Shown in pieces: positions 46,505 through 57,391 of a stretch of 64,000 nt of DNA. Position numbers and translations under genes: made by a program. The stretch is from NCBI GenBank assembly GCA_026874595.1, contig CM049315.1:36906164-36970163 (forward strand). The letters are read 5' to 3'. Positions within the stretch are counted from its first letter, which is position 1; every line of letters starts with the position of its first letter. This DNA is from Sipunculus nudus (taxonomy: Eukaryota > Annelida > Sipuncula > Golfingiida > Sipunculidae). The notes under the pieces are model-generated. The model did no database searches and was not told the origin of the DNA. It saw only the letters and a list, made by a program, of their open reading frames with translations.

Positions 46505-47113
46505 AGTTTCGATATGTTTACTACTTTTTCAATAACATGCAAAAAATATGACGTCACTATTTTCACCTTATCTGTGAAAACTCAAGGAGAAACGATCAAG
46601 TTTCAAGTTTGAGTTCTTGGAGACAGGTAAAAAAGTTGAAATCAGTGGGAACACCGAACAGCGGATAATTGGGGCGGGGGGGGGGGGGGCGGCAGGTGGA
46701 GATACGTGACTGTCGTTATAATAGGTCCGAATGAGAGGTATAAGAAGGTTTTAGTGTTATTCAGATAGATCCACATTTGTTTATGATTGCTACAGGTGAT
46801 CAAAAGATTTCAAGTGTTTGGCTAGTTGCCATTATGGTCGTCACAGACAGATTATTCAGGTACGTGAAGGAATAATATCACTAAGCAGTATTTACTCAAA
46901 TATGGCTTCCATTGCCTACAATGTTATATAGTGCGACTTGCTTGAATGTGTTTTAACAATACAAAGAGCAGGGGTCACAGAGGTCAGGTCGAGACCGCAA
47001 GAAGTGTAATGAAGAAATACCTGTGAGTTACAATACCTCAGGGCGTGTTGATTCCATGTAACGTACGGTCACACATGGTTCACAGACTAAAAAAGGCAGA
47101 AATACTTAAAACA
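46505..47113. other. Spacer upstream of the plus-strand paralog
   Basis: Contains a G14 run (46676-46689). It should include the promoter of the small plus-strand gene, but no TATA box or start element is convincing. Confidence 0.4.
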
Positions 47114-47178
47114 ATGACGCAATTGAATATTCTGATTTTAAGTATTATCCTGATTGTTTCAATGGAAACATCTGAAAG
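47114..47178 (+). CDS. Paralog exon 1: signal peptide
   Basis: The ATG begins 21 codons with a strongly hydrophobic core (LNILILSIILIV), ending GAAAG before the donor GTAAGT (phase 2). Length and phase equal exon 1 of the minus-strand gene. Confidence 0.7.
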
Positions 47179-49786
47179 GTAAGTTATGGTATCTATCTTT
47201 AATAAGTGACCACATAATTTAACAAAACCGTTTTAATAACTGTTCACCTTTAATTTAAATAAGAATTCAGTATACTACAACTACTGATAGCTCAGAGTAT
47301 GCCTATCACGAAGATAATCCTCAAATAGTTCCCTAAAGCTGCATGCGTATGAATAATAAAAAAGGATAATGCATTGGCCATTCCCCAAATTTGATTTAAT
47401 CAATTTAATAGAAAACATATATTTTTGTTCACATTAAGAAGCCATCAGACAGAAGAACGTCATATATCATAAATCATATCATTTTGTTATATTTGGTTTG
47501 ACAAGCCATTTTGTTATATTCAGTTTGACGAGCCATTTTGTTATATTCAGTTTGACGAGCCATTTTGTTAAAGAACCTCGGCAGCGGACGACACAAAGAG
47601 ATGTTAGAGACAACTACAAGTGCGGATGGAGCAGACGGATAAGGTTAGTACTGGTGTCGAATTCCTAACTTGTATATCGAGTCACAACGGACTACCGATA
47701 AACTCTGTTTGCCCCTTATTCGTAACAGTAATAAGCATCTGTTGCTAAGCAAGCACCAATATTGTGGGTGTCTCTTTGTTCTCGAGGGCAGTAATCGCGA
47801 AAATAAAACCTTCGTGAACAAGATACCTCAGTCCTCAATTATACTACAGCCTTGCTTGTATTTCACGGACGATTTCCAGGTCTGTAGCGTCGACAGGCAA
47901 AGAATTAGATATTCCAGATAATATTTATATATTTATATATTCAAATATTTTACCCATTTATCTAAGATCGATATTATAAATGATGTCAGTTTATTTATTT
48001 ATTGTCTGTCAGTGATTAACAAGAAGCCTCTCGTAATGATTCCTTGAGTCCTCATCAAAATGTAAAGGGTTTGTTCGCATATAATGTATTTGATAATATA
48101 TTTATGGAAATACTGCATGATGGTTACTCAATAATAAGATCGCATAAAAGCTCCTCGCGTAATTTTGAAAATGGAAAATTGCGAATATTTTACCGCGCGA
48201 ATATGAAGCAAACCATGTACTGTCATCCTGGACGGTCGAGAGTGAGGCCTCGACAGTCGGAGTGCGAGCAACCGAACGTCACGACGTCAGTCATGGATAG
48301 TTTCTATCCTGTTACGGCTATTTGGACAATCCATTGAAAATATATAAAGTTTAAACACGATTTAAAACTTAAGTAAACCGACTGGTCATGTTTGCTTCGT
48401 ATTGGAATTCTATTGCAGTGATTTGAGACCAGGGGGCATGCTATATGTAAAAGTTGTAAATGTTTTTGTAGATAGTGTTCCTAAATATGAACGACCAGTC
48501 ATTTCTTGATTCCCAGCAGTGCCGTTAATGATGATTTTATTTAACAGAACACAATAGGGGTATAACGTATAAACACCAAATTCAATAAAATGATAATGCA
48601 TATTAAGCCCATAACCAGAAATTCATGATGTTAGAATAAACATGTTGTCCACAATATTCTCTAAAGCTCGATGGTTCATGAGATAAGAATATACAAGAAT
48701 ATACGGTTTAAACATTTTTCTTACTACAATGTGACCTTTGTTACAAAAATGTAAGAGGTAAATTGTTGCAATGAGTGCCTTCCTGAGGATTTTTTCCTTC
48801 AGGTGTATTAGATACCGAAGAGTTTACTACACTGAGACCTACTACGTCCGTATCTGTGAGACAGGATGGAGCGGGAAATACTGTAATTTGCGTGAATATA
48901 CTCTTGGAAATGTTCTCCGAGCCCTCATGTATTTTATTTGCAACTACATACATGTGATAAAAGAGCAGAAATCCTTTCTTGATCAGAACCCCTAGTACAC
49001 GATGGCCATTGCAAACAACCACCCAATAAGTGGGACTTTTGCTTACACGAACGTCATAGTATCCATCATGGGCACCTGTCCTGTATTCACGGTATATATA
49101 GCGCCATAGCAGAACACATGTTTGCTAACATCCCGGTACTCCCGTAATTTTTCTTTTTTTTTGGCGTCGACATGTATAGTTGCTTAATTTACTCCAGTGA
49201 AACATTACACAAAGATCTAGACAAAACCTGTAACCGCTGTCTGGAGGTAAATAAGTAAACTAACTCATTGACAGTTAGAGGTTCAGTTGACAGTAGATGA
49301 CAGCTGGAAGATAAATTCATCGACTTGGGGATCAAAAAGGAACTGCATATCATTAACTTAAATTATCCTCACAACGTTCGTTTTTGGTTACACATAAGGG
49401 TTACTTAAGTCAAGTAAAGATGTTTATCAACCATAGTCTGGCTAGTTGTCCGTATAGCGTGAACAAAGAATTAAATCTGACCTGAACAAACAAATGATAA
49501 AAAATCCAAGAAACGTTTTTCAATAATATAAAATTCACCAACATATCCAGAATTCTATTTATCAAATTTAGTAATATATAATACACCATCATTCTTTACG
49601 ATGTGCACAATATATGTTTTTATAAATTAATTTATATCTTTTTTTTCTTCAGCCAGATGTTACCCTCCTTGTGCTGGGGGGAGTGGTCTGTGCGTGGATC
49701 TCAACAAGTGTCGATGTAACGCCTTACACACCGGACCCACCTTCCATGACACACTGGAGAATTATACGATTACTAAAGGGCCCTAA
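47114..49786 (+). CDS. Partial paralog of the minus-strand EMI/EGF gene (short secreted protein or decaying copy)
   Basis: Exons 47114-47178 (signal peptide), about 47599-47643 (exon 2), 48803-48891 (EMI-like) and 49653-49786 (one EGF-like plus tail) sum to 333 nt, that is 110 residues and a stop, with consistent phases 2, 2 and 1. Exon lengths 65 and 89 nt match the minus-strand gene exactly, and 18 of 29 EMI-module residues are identical. The EGF exon lacks its sixth Cys and the expected donor, and runs into a stop, so the protein would end there. AATAAA at 50004-50009 could be the poly(A) signal. The exon 2 acceptor is weak; if the ancestral one is used the frame breaks. It could be a young truncated gene or a pseudogene. 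Confidence 0.5.
47481..47570 (+). repeat. 27-bp tandem repeat, about 3.3 copies
   Basis: ATTTTGTTATATTCAGTTTG-type units start at 47481, 47508, 47535 and 47562, exactly 27 bp apart. Each contains a pyrimidine-rich stretch ending in CAG, like a 3' splice site, just upstream of the putative exon 2. Confidence 0.85.
47599..47643 (+). CDS. Paralog exon 2 (acceptor uncertain)
   Basis: It encodes a segment with 'YKCGWSRRI' that matches the Cys-Gly-Trp microexon of the minus-strand gene, and ends ATAAG before the donor GTTAGT (phase 2). An AG at 47597-47598 keeps the frame but has a poor pyrimidine tract. An AG nearer to TGCGGATGG would align better with the microexon but breaks the frame. Confidence 0.45.
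48803..48891 (+). CDS. Paralog exon 3: EMI-like Cys/aromatic module
   Basis: An 89-nt exon after a TTTTTCCTTCAG acceptor and before a GTGAAT donor, phase 2 in and phase 1 out. It encodes 'YRRVYYTETYYVRIC' and 'GWSGKYC'. Close homolog of 18688-18776 on the opposite strand. Confidence 0.7.
49653..49786 (+). CDS. Paralog exon 4: truncated EGF-like repeat
   Basis: It follows a long T/C tract and CAG. It encodes five EGF cysteines (C..PPC..GSGLC......C.C) and then 'HTGPTF', where the sixth Cys should be. In exon 4 of the minus-strand gene the donor follows GACG; here the matching bases are GACA with no GT, and the frame runs to TAA at 49784-49786. Confidence 0.5.
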
Positions 49787-50115
49787 TAATTAGCCGTGGT
49801 AATAATTACAAGTACTACTTGGTGATTTTCTCTTGATTTTTTTACAAGGACATTATCCACTTCATATTATTATACAGTTTGTATATATTTAACTGCCGGC
49901 GAATACACATAGCAGTTTGGTCCTCTTACATCAAGAGGGCACACCTTCTGAAGGCCCTCATAGCAAGAATGACGATACCACAGGCGCTTGAATCCCTATT
50001 TATAATAAAGTCTTCATATCCCTAATGTTCTTAGAGATACTACGAGGAAATCAGGTCAAACGACCCAAATAATAAAACGGTAATACCGTGTTATCACTTG
50101 TAATATGACAAGGTA

Positions 50116-50418
50116 GGCAACTCAGCCAAAACTTTTCGATGGCGGCCATTCCAGATGGGTCAGTTAAGGTTATGCCACTGCACATCACTTACCTCTCAAC
50201 GATGGCCGCTTCCGTCACCGTTTGGAATGGACGACGTCGAAATTCAGAAATCACCACAAAAGGTTATCCAGGTAGCTTGTATTGATGATGGACAACAATG
50301 GAAATTGGATGAATTTGATTCTGTAACTCCCGTAGTATTGAACGATCATATGGATTACGCATAAAAGGAAGATAAAGCGAGAATAAGCGGTTCAACGAAA
50401 GGTTGAGGCTGAGTTGCC
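50116..50418. mobile_element. 303-bp MITE with about 25-bp TIRs
   Basis: The left end GGCAACTCAGCC..AAC.TTTCG (50116 on) is mirrored by the right end (to 50418). The interior holds an open stretch of 69 codons with no recognisable domain, taken as chance. No clear target duplication was found. Confidence 0.6.
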
Positions 50419-50429
50419 AAATTAGTGGC

Positions 50430-51330
50430 AGATTGACATACGATGCTGCTCTTTTACCAACACTGCTCTTGATAAGCTGAGACAGAGGCTGGTATGGTTG
50501 GGAGCCAATAATTTAGTTGTTAATACAGGCATAGGCCGATCCAGAGGGGGGCACAGGGGGCACGTGCCCTCCTTTAGCAATGTAAATGTGTTTCATACTG
50601 AGGATTATTAAATAACATATTGATGGAGGAGAGGAATTGATATAGGGCTGTGCCCTGTTTTCTATTCCTCATTGCTTTGCTTTGCAATAAATATTGTTTA
50701 AACCAAAGTGACTGTCGCAAAAATCAATTGCTCAGGTTTTCGTTCTTATCCCACCTATCGTTCGGAAATCTATGTTTAGTTGGTCATATGTTAGTGAAAT
50801 GTTAAATAAAATGGTCGAATAAGATGGTAATATTGAATATTTTGGACGAATTGTCAAGGAGATTCAGACCAGCGCTGACTCTCCAAGAAGGCAGTAACTC
50901 TAATGCTATTTTCTTATGTTCAGGTTAGGCTTTTACAATATGTTCTAATGTTCCGGTGGGACTTTTCACAATATTTTTCTTATGTTAAGGTAAGACTTTT
51001 CACATGATATATTTTTTTTATTTTGAAGTAAGACATTTCACAATTTTCTTAGTCATAAGTTTATGACGAAAGCTCAATTCATTATTCAAGAAGTAGTCTT
51101 TACTATTCTTAGAAATTGTTTTAATTTCTGTAATGATTTTGCTTCCTAGAAAAGTTTATAAACAAAGTATTTTATCTGAAAGAATTGCTGTTTGACTCAC
51201 TCAAGGAATTCCAAGGCTTTCCAACAGTATTGAATGCCATACCTGTCGTGAGTGCTTAGTACTTTATAATTGTTACGTACATATATATCTTGTTGAATTA
51301 TTGATCTTTATAGACCAGCGCTCCATGTAG
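50430..51330. other. Spacer with a hAT-like end fragment
   Basis: 'GGCCGATCCAGAGGGGGGCA' at about 50528 resembles the terminus of the element at 30608. 'GGGGGCACGTGCCC' nearby is palindromic. No second end was located. The rest is unremarkable. Confidence 0.35.
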
Positions 51331-51331
51331 G

Positions 51332-51417
<86 letters not shown>
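51331..51417. repeat. (CT)n(TA)n microsatellite at the 5' edge of the LTR element
   Basis: A CT run followed by a long TA/TATATG tract that abuts the LTR sequence at 51418. About 140 bp present at the start of the 3' LTR are missing here. Confidence 0.9.
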
Positions 51418-51418
<1 letters not shown>

Positions 51419-52149
51419 AACACAGCGGTCATGCTAGTCTGGGGCTTTCCCGCCTGGCCGAGCCAGGCCCACGTGTAAACCCTGATATGTAGAAACACAG
51501 CATTTGTTGCTTAGATGTTTCCTGTAACGTGTGCACTCTTAGGTTATTTGTATTGTTCAAGAAATGGAAAGTTCTCGGCTTGAGGTGAAAAGTTATAAAT
51601 AAGGGGCTGTGTATTAGAGCCAGGAGAGAGGAGAGAAATATTCCAGCGGACACAGAAGAGTGTAAGTCAGTTGTGGACCTTTTCCGATAAGTGCGGCAGT
51701 TATAGATTTTCTTCTAAATTTGTGACGGATCTTATGTAGTCTTCAGTTTGCTTTCAGGATTATAACCAGAACTTCACTTTTGGATTACAACGGCTTGATT
51801 TTATGAATGAATTGGACTGTTATTCTCTGAGAAGTTTTATGTGTACTGTTCATCTGGGTTGTACGTTATAAAGGACTTGTTGTCGCTGTGACAGTGGTGG
51901 TATCCAGGTACTGTACACTTTATTTATATACTTGTATTGATTAACTGTTGTACAGGTTTATTGTACTGATTTTGTGTATTTTTAGGGTTGTTTTAGGAAT
52001 AAATTTTTATTATTTGTTAACAAAAAAACACTGACTTCTTTATTCATTCCCTTAGACATTTCACGCTGCCTTAGTGTTAGAGAATATCTCCAAAATATAT
52101 CTCCATAACCAAATTTATGCTGCTCACGTTGATATTAGGTTCCGTAACA
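51418..52149 (+). repeat. 5' LTR, left end missing
   Basis: Matches 57529-58015 and 59726-59816 of the 3' LTR closely. It ends in CCGTAACA; the 3' LTR starts TGTTACAG, so the LTR termini are TGTTAC...GTAACA. A TATA-like 'TTATAAATAAGG' near 51592 and 'AATAAA' near 51999 fit the U3 and R signals. Confidence 0.85.
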
Positions 52150-52155
52150 TAAAAT

Positions 52156-52173
52156 AGGGGGCTCGTCCGGGAT
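52156..52173 (+). promoter_or_regulatory. Primer binding site, tRNA-Pro type
   Basis: GGGGGCTCGTCCGGGAT is complementary to the 3' end of tRNA-Pro, as in several retroviruses and LTR elements. It starts seven bases after the LTR. The first position of the canonical 18-mer is A instead of T. Confidence 0.75.
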
Positions 52174-52283
52174 GCTTAATAGTTTTGAAAATTTATTAGG
52201 CCTGGACCTTGATACATTGTTTACAATACATTGTTTACAGGATTTATCTCAGTGTTTTTTTGTTATTGTTTAAACATCTTAAC

Positions 52284-53532
52284 ATGGCAGATTTCAAACC
52301 TGAGACATTTGTTGAAGATCCCGACCCTGATTAACTTGAATAGTTGACAAAGGAACAGTTGTTGCGTTTGGGACAACACTAAGAGCTAAGTGTGAAAACA
52401 GCTTTGAGAAAGCCTCATATCATTGCTAAAATCATGCAGGATCTAGTTAGCAAAGGTTTAATTGAAGAGAGTGAAGTGGAAACATAAAAAATGACAGCCT
52501 TGCTAAGCAGTTAGAATTTAAAAAATCAAAGAGAAGAGAGGGAATTAGAAAAACAAAGAGAAGAGAGGAAAGAACATGTAAGATTAGAAAGAGAAAGACT
52601 AGAAAAAGAAAAAGAAGTTGAGTTAAAATGACTGGAGTTAGAAAGACTTAAACTAGAACAAAGTCTAAGTGCTGCCCCAACGCACAGTTTTGATGTTACT
52701 AAAGACATTAGACTGGTCCCACCATTTAAAGAAAAAGAGGTTGATAAATATTTCTTACACTTTGAGAAGGTAGCTGAAAATTTAATGGGCCTAATAAAAA
52801 TAGGACTAAGCTATTACAAAGTGTATTGACTGGAAAGGCCAGAGAAATTTATACAGAGATTTCAGTAGAAGCCGCTGCTGACTACGACCAGGTTAAACCG
52901 TTAATCCTAAAAGGTTATGAGTTAGTTCCGGAGACTTAACGTCAGAAACTCAGAAATTGAGAAAAGCGCAAAAATCAGACCTTCGTAGAATTTGCTAGGA
53001 CAAAAGAGTAGGTTTTTATCGCTGGTGAAGTTCTAAAAATGTAATGAAAGATTATGACAATTTGCGCCAGTTGATTTTGCTTGAACAATTTAAGCGCTGC
53101 ATTAACGTAGATGTTAATATTTTTCTTTATTAGAAAAGTCAAGAAACACTTGACATTGCTGCTCAATTAGCTGATGATTATTCATTAACACACAACATGT
53201 CCTTTACTAACAAATCAAATCAGTCATTCACAAAGAAGAATGTAAATCAGTATGGTCAAAAGAAGTTTAAAGCGCAGTCACCATGTACTAGTAGTCCTGA
53301 TAATTCAGCAAAGTCCATTGCTACACCTCAGTCCACGTTCACTGTGTCTGAATCCAACCAAGGCCAGTCATTTTCAAAGAAAATATGTAATTACTGCAAA
53401 AAGGAAGGTCATCTTAAATCTGACTGCTGGAAACTTGTAAATAAACCAAAAGTTAAACCTTCTGGTTTCGTTTCAAAATCTATGCACAGCATAGTACAAG
53501 AGCCAGGTTTTTCATGTAAAAAAAAGGGGTAA
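52284..53532 (+). pseudogene. gag remnant with CCHC zinc knuckle
   Basis: ATG at 52284 followed by several in-frame stops and shifts. An E/R/K-rich helical stretch (about 52520-52670) precedes capsid-like sequence. A zinc knuckle CNYCKKEGHLKSDC (C-x2-C-x4-H-x4-C) lies at 53386-53427. The protein would package element RNA into virus-like particles. Confidence 0.75.
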
Positions 53533-53616
53533 AACTCCTTTATTGACTCTAAAAAAAGATTTTGATGCTACGGAGGCCAACGTGCCGTCTGAATCCAAAG
53601 ACAAATCCGTAGCTTG

Positions 53617-53990
53617 CGGGGTAAAAACCTGATTTGATTCCTGCGAGGAATTTAATAAGGCTAGGTCCTTTCAAGACTCCTGCGAGGAGTATCCTTTAAA
53701 TAAGGCTAAGTCTCTTTATGACTCTTGCGAGAGTATTACAAATGAGGCCAGGTCCTTTTATGATAAACTGAAGTTTGTTTCTGCTAAGGAAAATTCCTCT
53801 GTTGACTCCCATGAGGAGTTTGATTGTAATAAGGATGTAGATTCCTTTAATGACTCTGAAAAAGAGTTTATGGCTGACACTATCAGTGTCAGTTCTTTGT
53901 TTGATGAAACTAAGGTAGTAGATTCCTCTCCTGACTCCGAAATGGAGTTATTTGAGCCATTCATACATGATGGTTTTGAATCACTTTCAA
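53617..53990 (+). repeat. Acidic repeat linker between gag and protease
   Basis: Four or more diverged units of about 60 bp encode 'DSCEE'-type acidic motifs separated by '(N)KARSF'-like text. The gene is broken here, but the periodicity is visible at DNA and protein level. Confidence 0.55.
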
Positions 53991-53999
53991 GTGATTTTC

Positions 54000-54480
54000 A
54001 GATTCTACCCCTATTAGAATTTAGAGGAACACTAGTTCAGGCCGTACTCTCATGTTAGCAAACACTTTACCATTTTCTAATAGATCCTTTACTGGTGAAC
54101 ATGCACTTGTTTATGGTTTGTTTTCAGACAAGCACACTTCAGTTCCGCTGCACAGTATACATTTAAAGTCAGATTTGATTTCTGGGAATATTACTGTGGG
54201 CCAAAGAACTACTTTACCTTTTAAGGGAATTCAGTTGCTGCTAGGCAATGATGTTGCAGGTGACAAAGTACAGCCTGTACCAATAGTGACAGAAAAGCCG
54301 TCACTTGATCAGGACACTGATCCAGAAAGTCAGGAAATTCCTGGTTTGTATCCTTCATGTGCTGTAACTAGATCTATGGCCATGAAAACACACATGAGGA
54401 TAATGGTCCAGATAATAACACTCTGGGAGTCACTAGTGACTCGTCTAACGACTCGCCCGTACAGGATGCAGCATTCTTAA
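54000..54480 (+). pseudogene. Aspartic protease remnant and pol linker
   Basis: The catalytic D-T-G position is aligned by context to AAC-ACT-AGT (54028-54036), so Asp is replaced by Asn and Gly by Ser. A conserved 'LLLGNDVAGDKV' follows, and then 'PSCAVTRSM' before the integrase. Inactive as written. Confidence 0.6.
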
Positions 54481-54583
54481 CTTATTGCGGAACAGCATAA
54501 GGACCCTGATATTTCATGTTTGTTTCCCAGGGGAGTTTCTTAAGATGAACTGTCACAGAACCCAGTTTGTTTCTATGTAAAAA

Positions 54584-55720
54584 GTGGAGTGCTTATGCGT
54601 AAATGGCGACCACCTGATGTATGCGCTGATGATGAGTGGGCCATCAAACATCAAAAGTTATCGCAATGAAATTCTAAGCATGACACATGAGGCTCCTTTG
54701 TCTGGCCATTTTGGTATAAATAAAACTTATCAGAAAGTTAGTACACACTCTTATTGGCCTAACCTCAGGACTGATGTTGTACAATATTGTAAATCATGCC
54801 ATACATGCCAGATGGTAGGCAGGCCCAATTAGAATCCTCCATAAGCCCCACTGAGGGCCTATTCCTGCTTTCAAGGAACCATTTAGGATTAGTGTTGACT
54901 GTGTTGGACTACTGCCAAAAACAAAATCTGGACATGAATACTTGCTGACAATTATGTGCGCATCTATAGCAAGTTCCCTGAGGCAATACAATTGCGCAAA
55001 ATTAATGCCAAAAGTGATGTCAAAGCTCTGACCAAGTTTTTTTTTACAACTTTTGGATTACCAAAATCCGTCCAGTCTGACCAAGGGTTTAATTTTATGT
55101 CTGGCTTATTCCAGCAAGTTATGCTTGAGCTAGGTATAAAACAGTACAGCTCTTCGCCATACCATCCTAAAAGTCAGGGCGCCCTCGAGCGTTTTCACCA
55201 GACATTAAAAAAAACACGATTAGGACCTATTGCTATGACACACAGAAAGACTGGGAGAAGGAATCCACCTACTGCTGTTTGCTGTCAGAGAATCCTTTCC
55301 AGAGTCCTTGGGTTTCAGTTCCTTGGAACTAATTTTGGACACTCAGTTCGCGGACCATTAAAACAACTTAAAGAAAAACTCTTGTGTGAAAATCCTGATT
55401 CTCTTAGTTTGTTACAGTATGTCTCAGACTTTCGCACTAAACTACACAATGCTTGTGAGATTGCAAAGTCAAATCTAAAATCTACACAAAGTAAAATGAA
55501 AACAAAGTATGACAAGCACAGTGTAAGTAGGACGTTTGAGCCTGGTGAAAAGGTCCTTGCCTTACTTCCCATGCCTGGCAGACCTCTGTAAGCTAGGTAT
55601 TTTGGTCCTTACATTGTTGACAAGAAAGTCAGTGATTAAAATTACATACTGTTGACACCAAATAGGCGTAAGAAAAAAACAACTGTGCCATGTTAACATG
55701 TTAAAACCATATTATGACAG
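54584..55720 (+). pseudogene. Gypsy-type integrase, upstream of RT
   Basis: HHCC zinc domain (H-x6-H ... C-x2-C, about 54690-54815); catalytic core with Asp 54897-54899, Asp 55079-55081 and Glu 55187-55189, with exactly 35 residues between the second Asp and Glu (DD35E); a GPY/F-like C-terminal module near 55600 ('FGPYIVDKK') ending 'NMLKPYYDR'. Frameshifts occur near 54830, 54955 and 55240, with stops near 55590. Confidence 0.85.
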
Positions 55721-56758
55721 AAATAGGACATCAGAAGTTGTACATAATGTTACTGCTTTTAAGTGTATAAAAACTGACCCAGTTAAAGTAGATACTGATT
55801 GTAAGTGTGATGTAGACATTCAGTGTGGAACAGTACCACTAAAAAACTCAGACGTGCTTAACAACCTGGATGCCAAATTGTCACACTTACCGCACAACAA
55901 TAACAAGACCTCAAGAACCTGCTGCGGAATTATGAACATTTGTTTAGTGACATTCCAACGCGAACTATCATATTGTGCCATGACGTCGTTGTTGGCGAGG
56001 CAAGCGCAGTCAAGCAAATTCCTTATAGACTGAATCCAGAAAAGCAAAAGTATTTACAAGATGAGATTCAATATTTGCTGGACAATGATTTTATTGAACC
56101 TAGTAACAGTAACTGGAGTTCACCATGTATTTTTGTGCCAAAACCTTATGGAAGTTACCGTATGTGCACAGATTATCGAACACTGAACTCTGTCACCAAG
56201 CCTTACACGTTCCCGATTCCGAGGATCGATGACTGTATTGATAGAGTCGGTAGCTCCAGATATGTTTCCAATTTTGAATTGCTAAAAGGATCCTGACAAG
56301 GTTAGCTGACAGAACGAGCGAAAGAAGTGTCTGCATTTGTAACGCCGCAAGGACTGAACCAGTATAAAGTTATGCCGTTTGGCATGAAGAACTCGCCAGC
56401 CACGTTCCAGCGCCTCATCCATATGGTTGTCAAGGACATTAAGGGCTGCGACGCATATATTGATGACCTCATTGTGTACAGCGACGCCTGGGGGAAACAT
56501 CTGCAAATTCATCGGGACCTCTTTGAAAGACTCAGTGAAGCACGTCTGTCCATCAGCTTAGTAAAATCTGAGTTTTGTCATGCACAGGTAACATTTTTGG
56601 GTCATATTGTAGGGCAGGGTCAAGTAAAACCTGTTGATGCTAAAATAAGTGCTATTTCTGCATTTCCTAGACCAGAAAAGAAAAAGCAAATAATGCGTTT
56701 TCTTGGTATGGTTGGATCCTACAGGAAGTTTTGTCCAATTTTTTTCTGCTGTAGCTGA
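55721..56758 (+). pseudogene. Reverse transcriptase, Gypsy type
   Basis: Begins directly after the integrase tail. Contains 'RMCTDYRTLNSVT', then motif A, where the catalytic Asp is Glu (GAA 56276-56278), followed by two stops; then 'MPFGMKNSPATFQ' and YIDD (56456-56467), and 'VTFLGHIV'. The block order is that of Ty3/Gypsy RT. The motif A change and stops abolish activity. Confidence 0.85.
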
Positions 56759-57255
56759 ACCTTTGACTAATTTGTTGAAGAAGAAACAAAAGTTTGTATG
56801 GAATGTTCAGTGGGAAAATGCATTTCAGAATTTGAAAGCATTTCTGCAAAGGTTTACAGTTTTGGTAGCTCCAGACTGTTCTGTACCTTTTAAGTCAGCT
56901 GTAGATGCTAGTGATACTACTGCTGGTGCTGTGTTGTTCGAGTTGGCAGTGATGGCATAGATTTGTTATTTTTTCAACAAAGTTTAATGCAAACCAGAAA
57001 AACTACTCCACTATTGAAAAAAAATGTTTGGCTTTGATTTTGGCATTGCAACATTTTGAAGTTTATGTTACTTCATCAGTCAAGCCTATCAATGTCTTCA
57101 GTGATCACAATCCCCTCACGTTCATGAACCAGTTGAAGTGTAAAAATCAAAGATTGTTGAGATGGAGTTTGTTTTTACTGGATTACAATCTTGCAATCAG
57201 ACACATTAAAGGGAAAGACAATGTACTTGCTGATTGCTTATCGAGATGTTTATGA
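56759..57255 (+). pseudogene. RNase H domain
   Basis: Contains 'AVDASDTTAGAVLF', 'SDHNPLTF' and the terminal 'HIKGKDNVLADCLSR', hallmark segments of Gypsy RNase H. One frameshift near 56950. It ends only 137 bp before the 3' LTR, so no integrase follows. Confidence 0.85.
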
Positions 57256-57380
57256 AATGTTGTAAACGAGAGGTTTATTTAATGTTTTAAATAAGATGTT
57301 CTTGAGATATTATAAAGCTTTAGTGATTGTGATCGCAAAAAAAGAAAGTTTTCCCGAGAAAACTTTCTTTTTTTTCTTAC

Positions 57381-57391
57381 AGGAGGGGGAA
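57381..57391 (+). promoter_or_regulatory. Polypurine tract
   Basis: AGGAGGGGGAA immediately precedes the 3' LTR start TGTTACAG, the expected plus-strand primer. Just upstream, AAAGAAAGTTTTCCCGAGAAAACTTTCTTT forms a hairpin (about 57340-57371). Confidence 0.8.

Noticed and set aside
50155-50364. Small 69-codon gene
   Set aside because: Lies wholly inside a 303-bp MITE and shows no recognisable domain.
54584-57255. Integrase belonging to a separate nested element rather than the Gmr1-like order
   Set aside because: The integrase tail runs without LTR, poly(A) or duplication into RT. RNase H is directly followed by the polypurine tract and LTR. All parts share strand and decay level.
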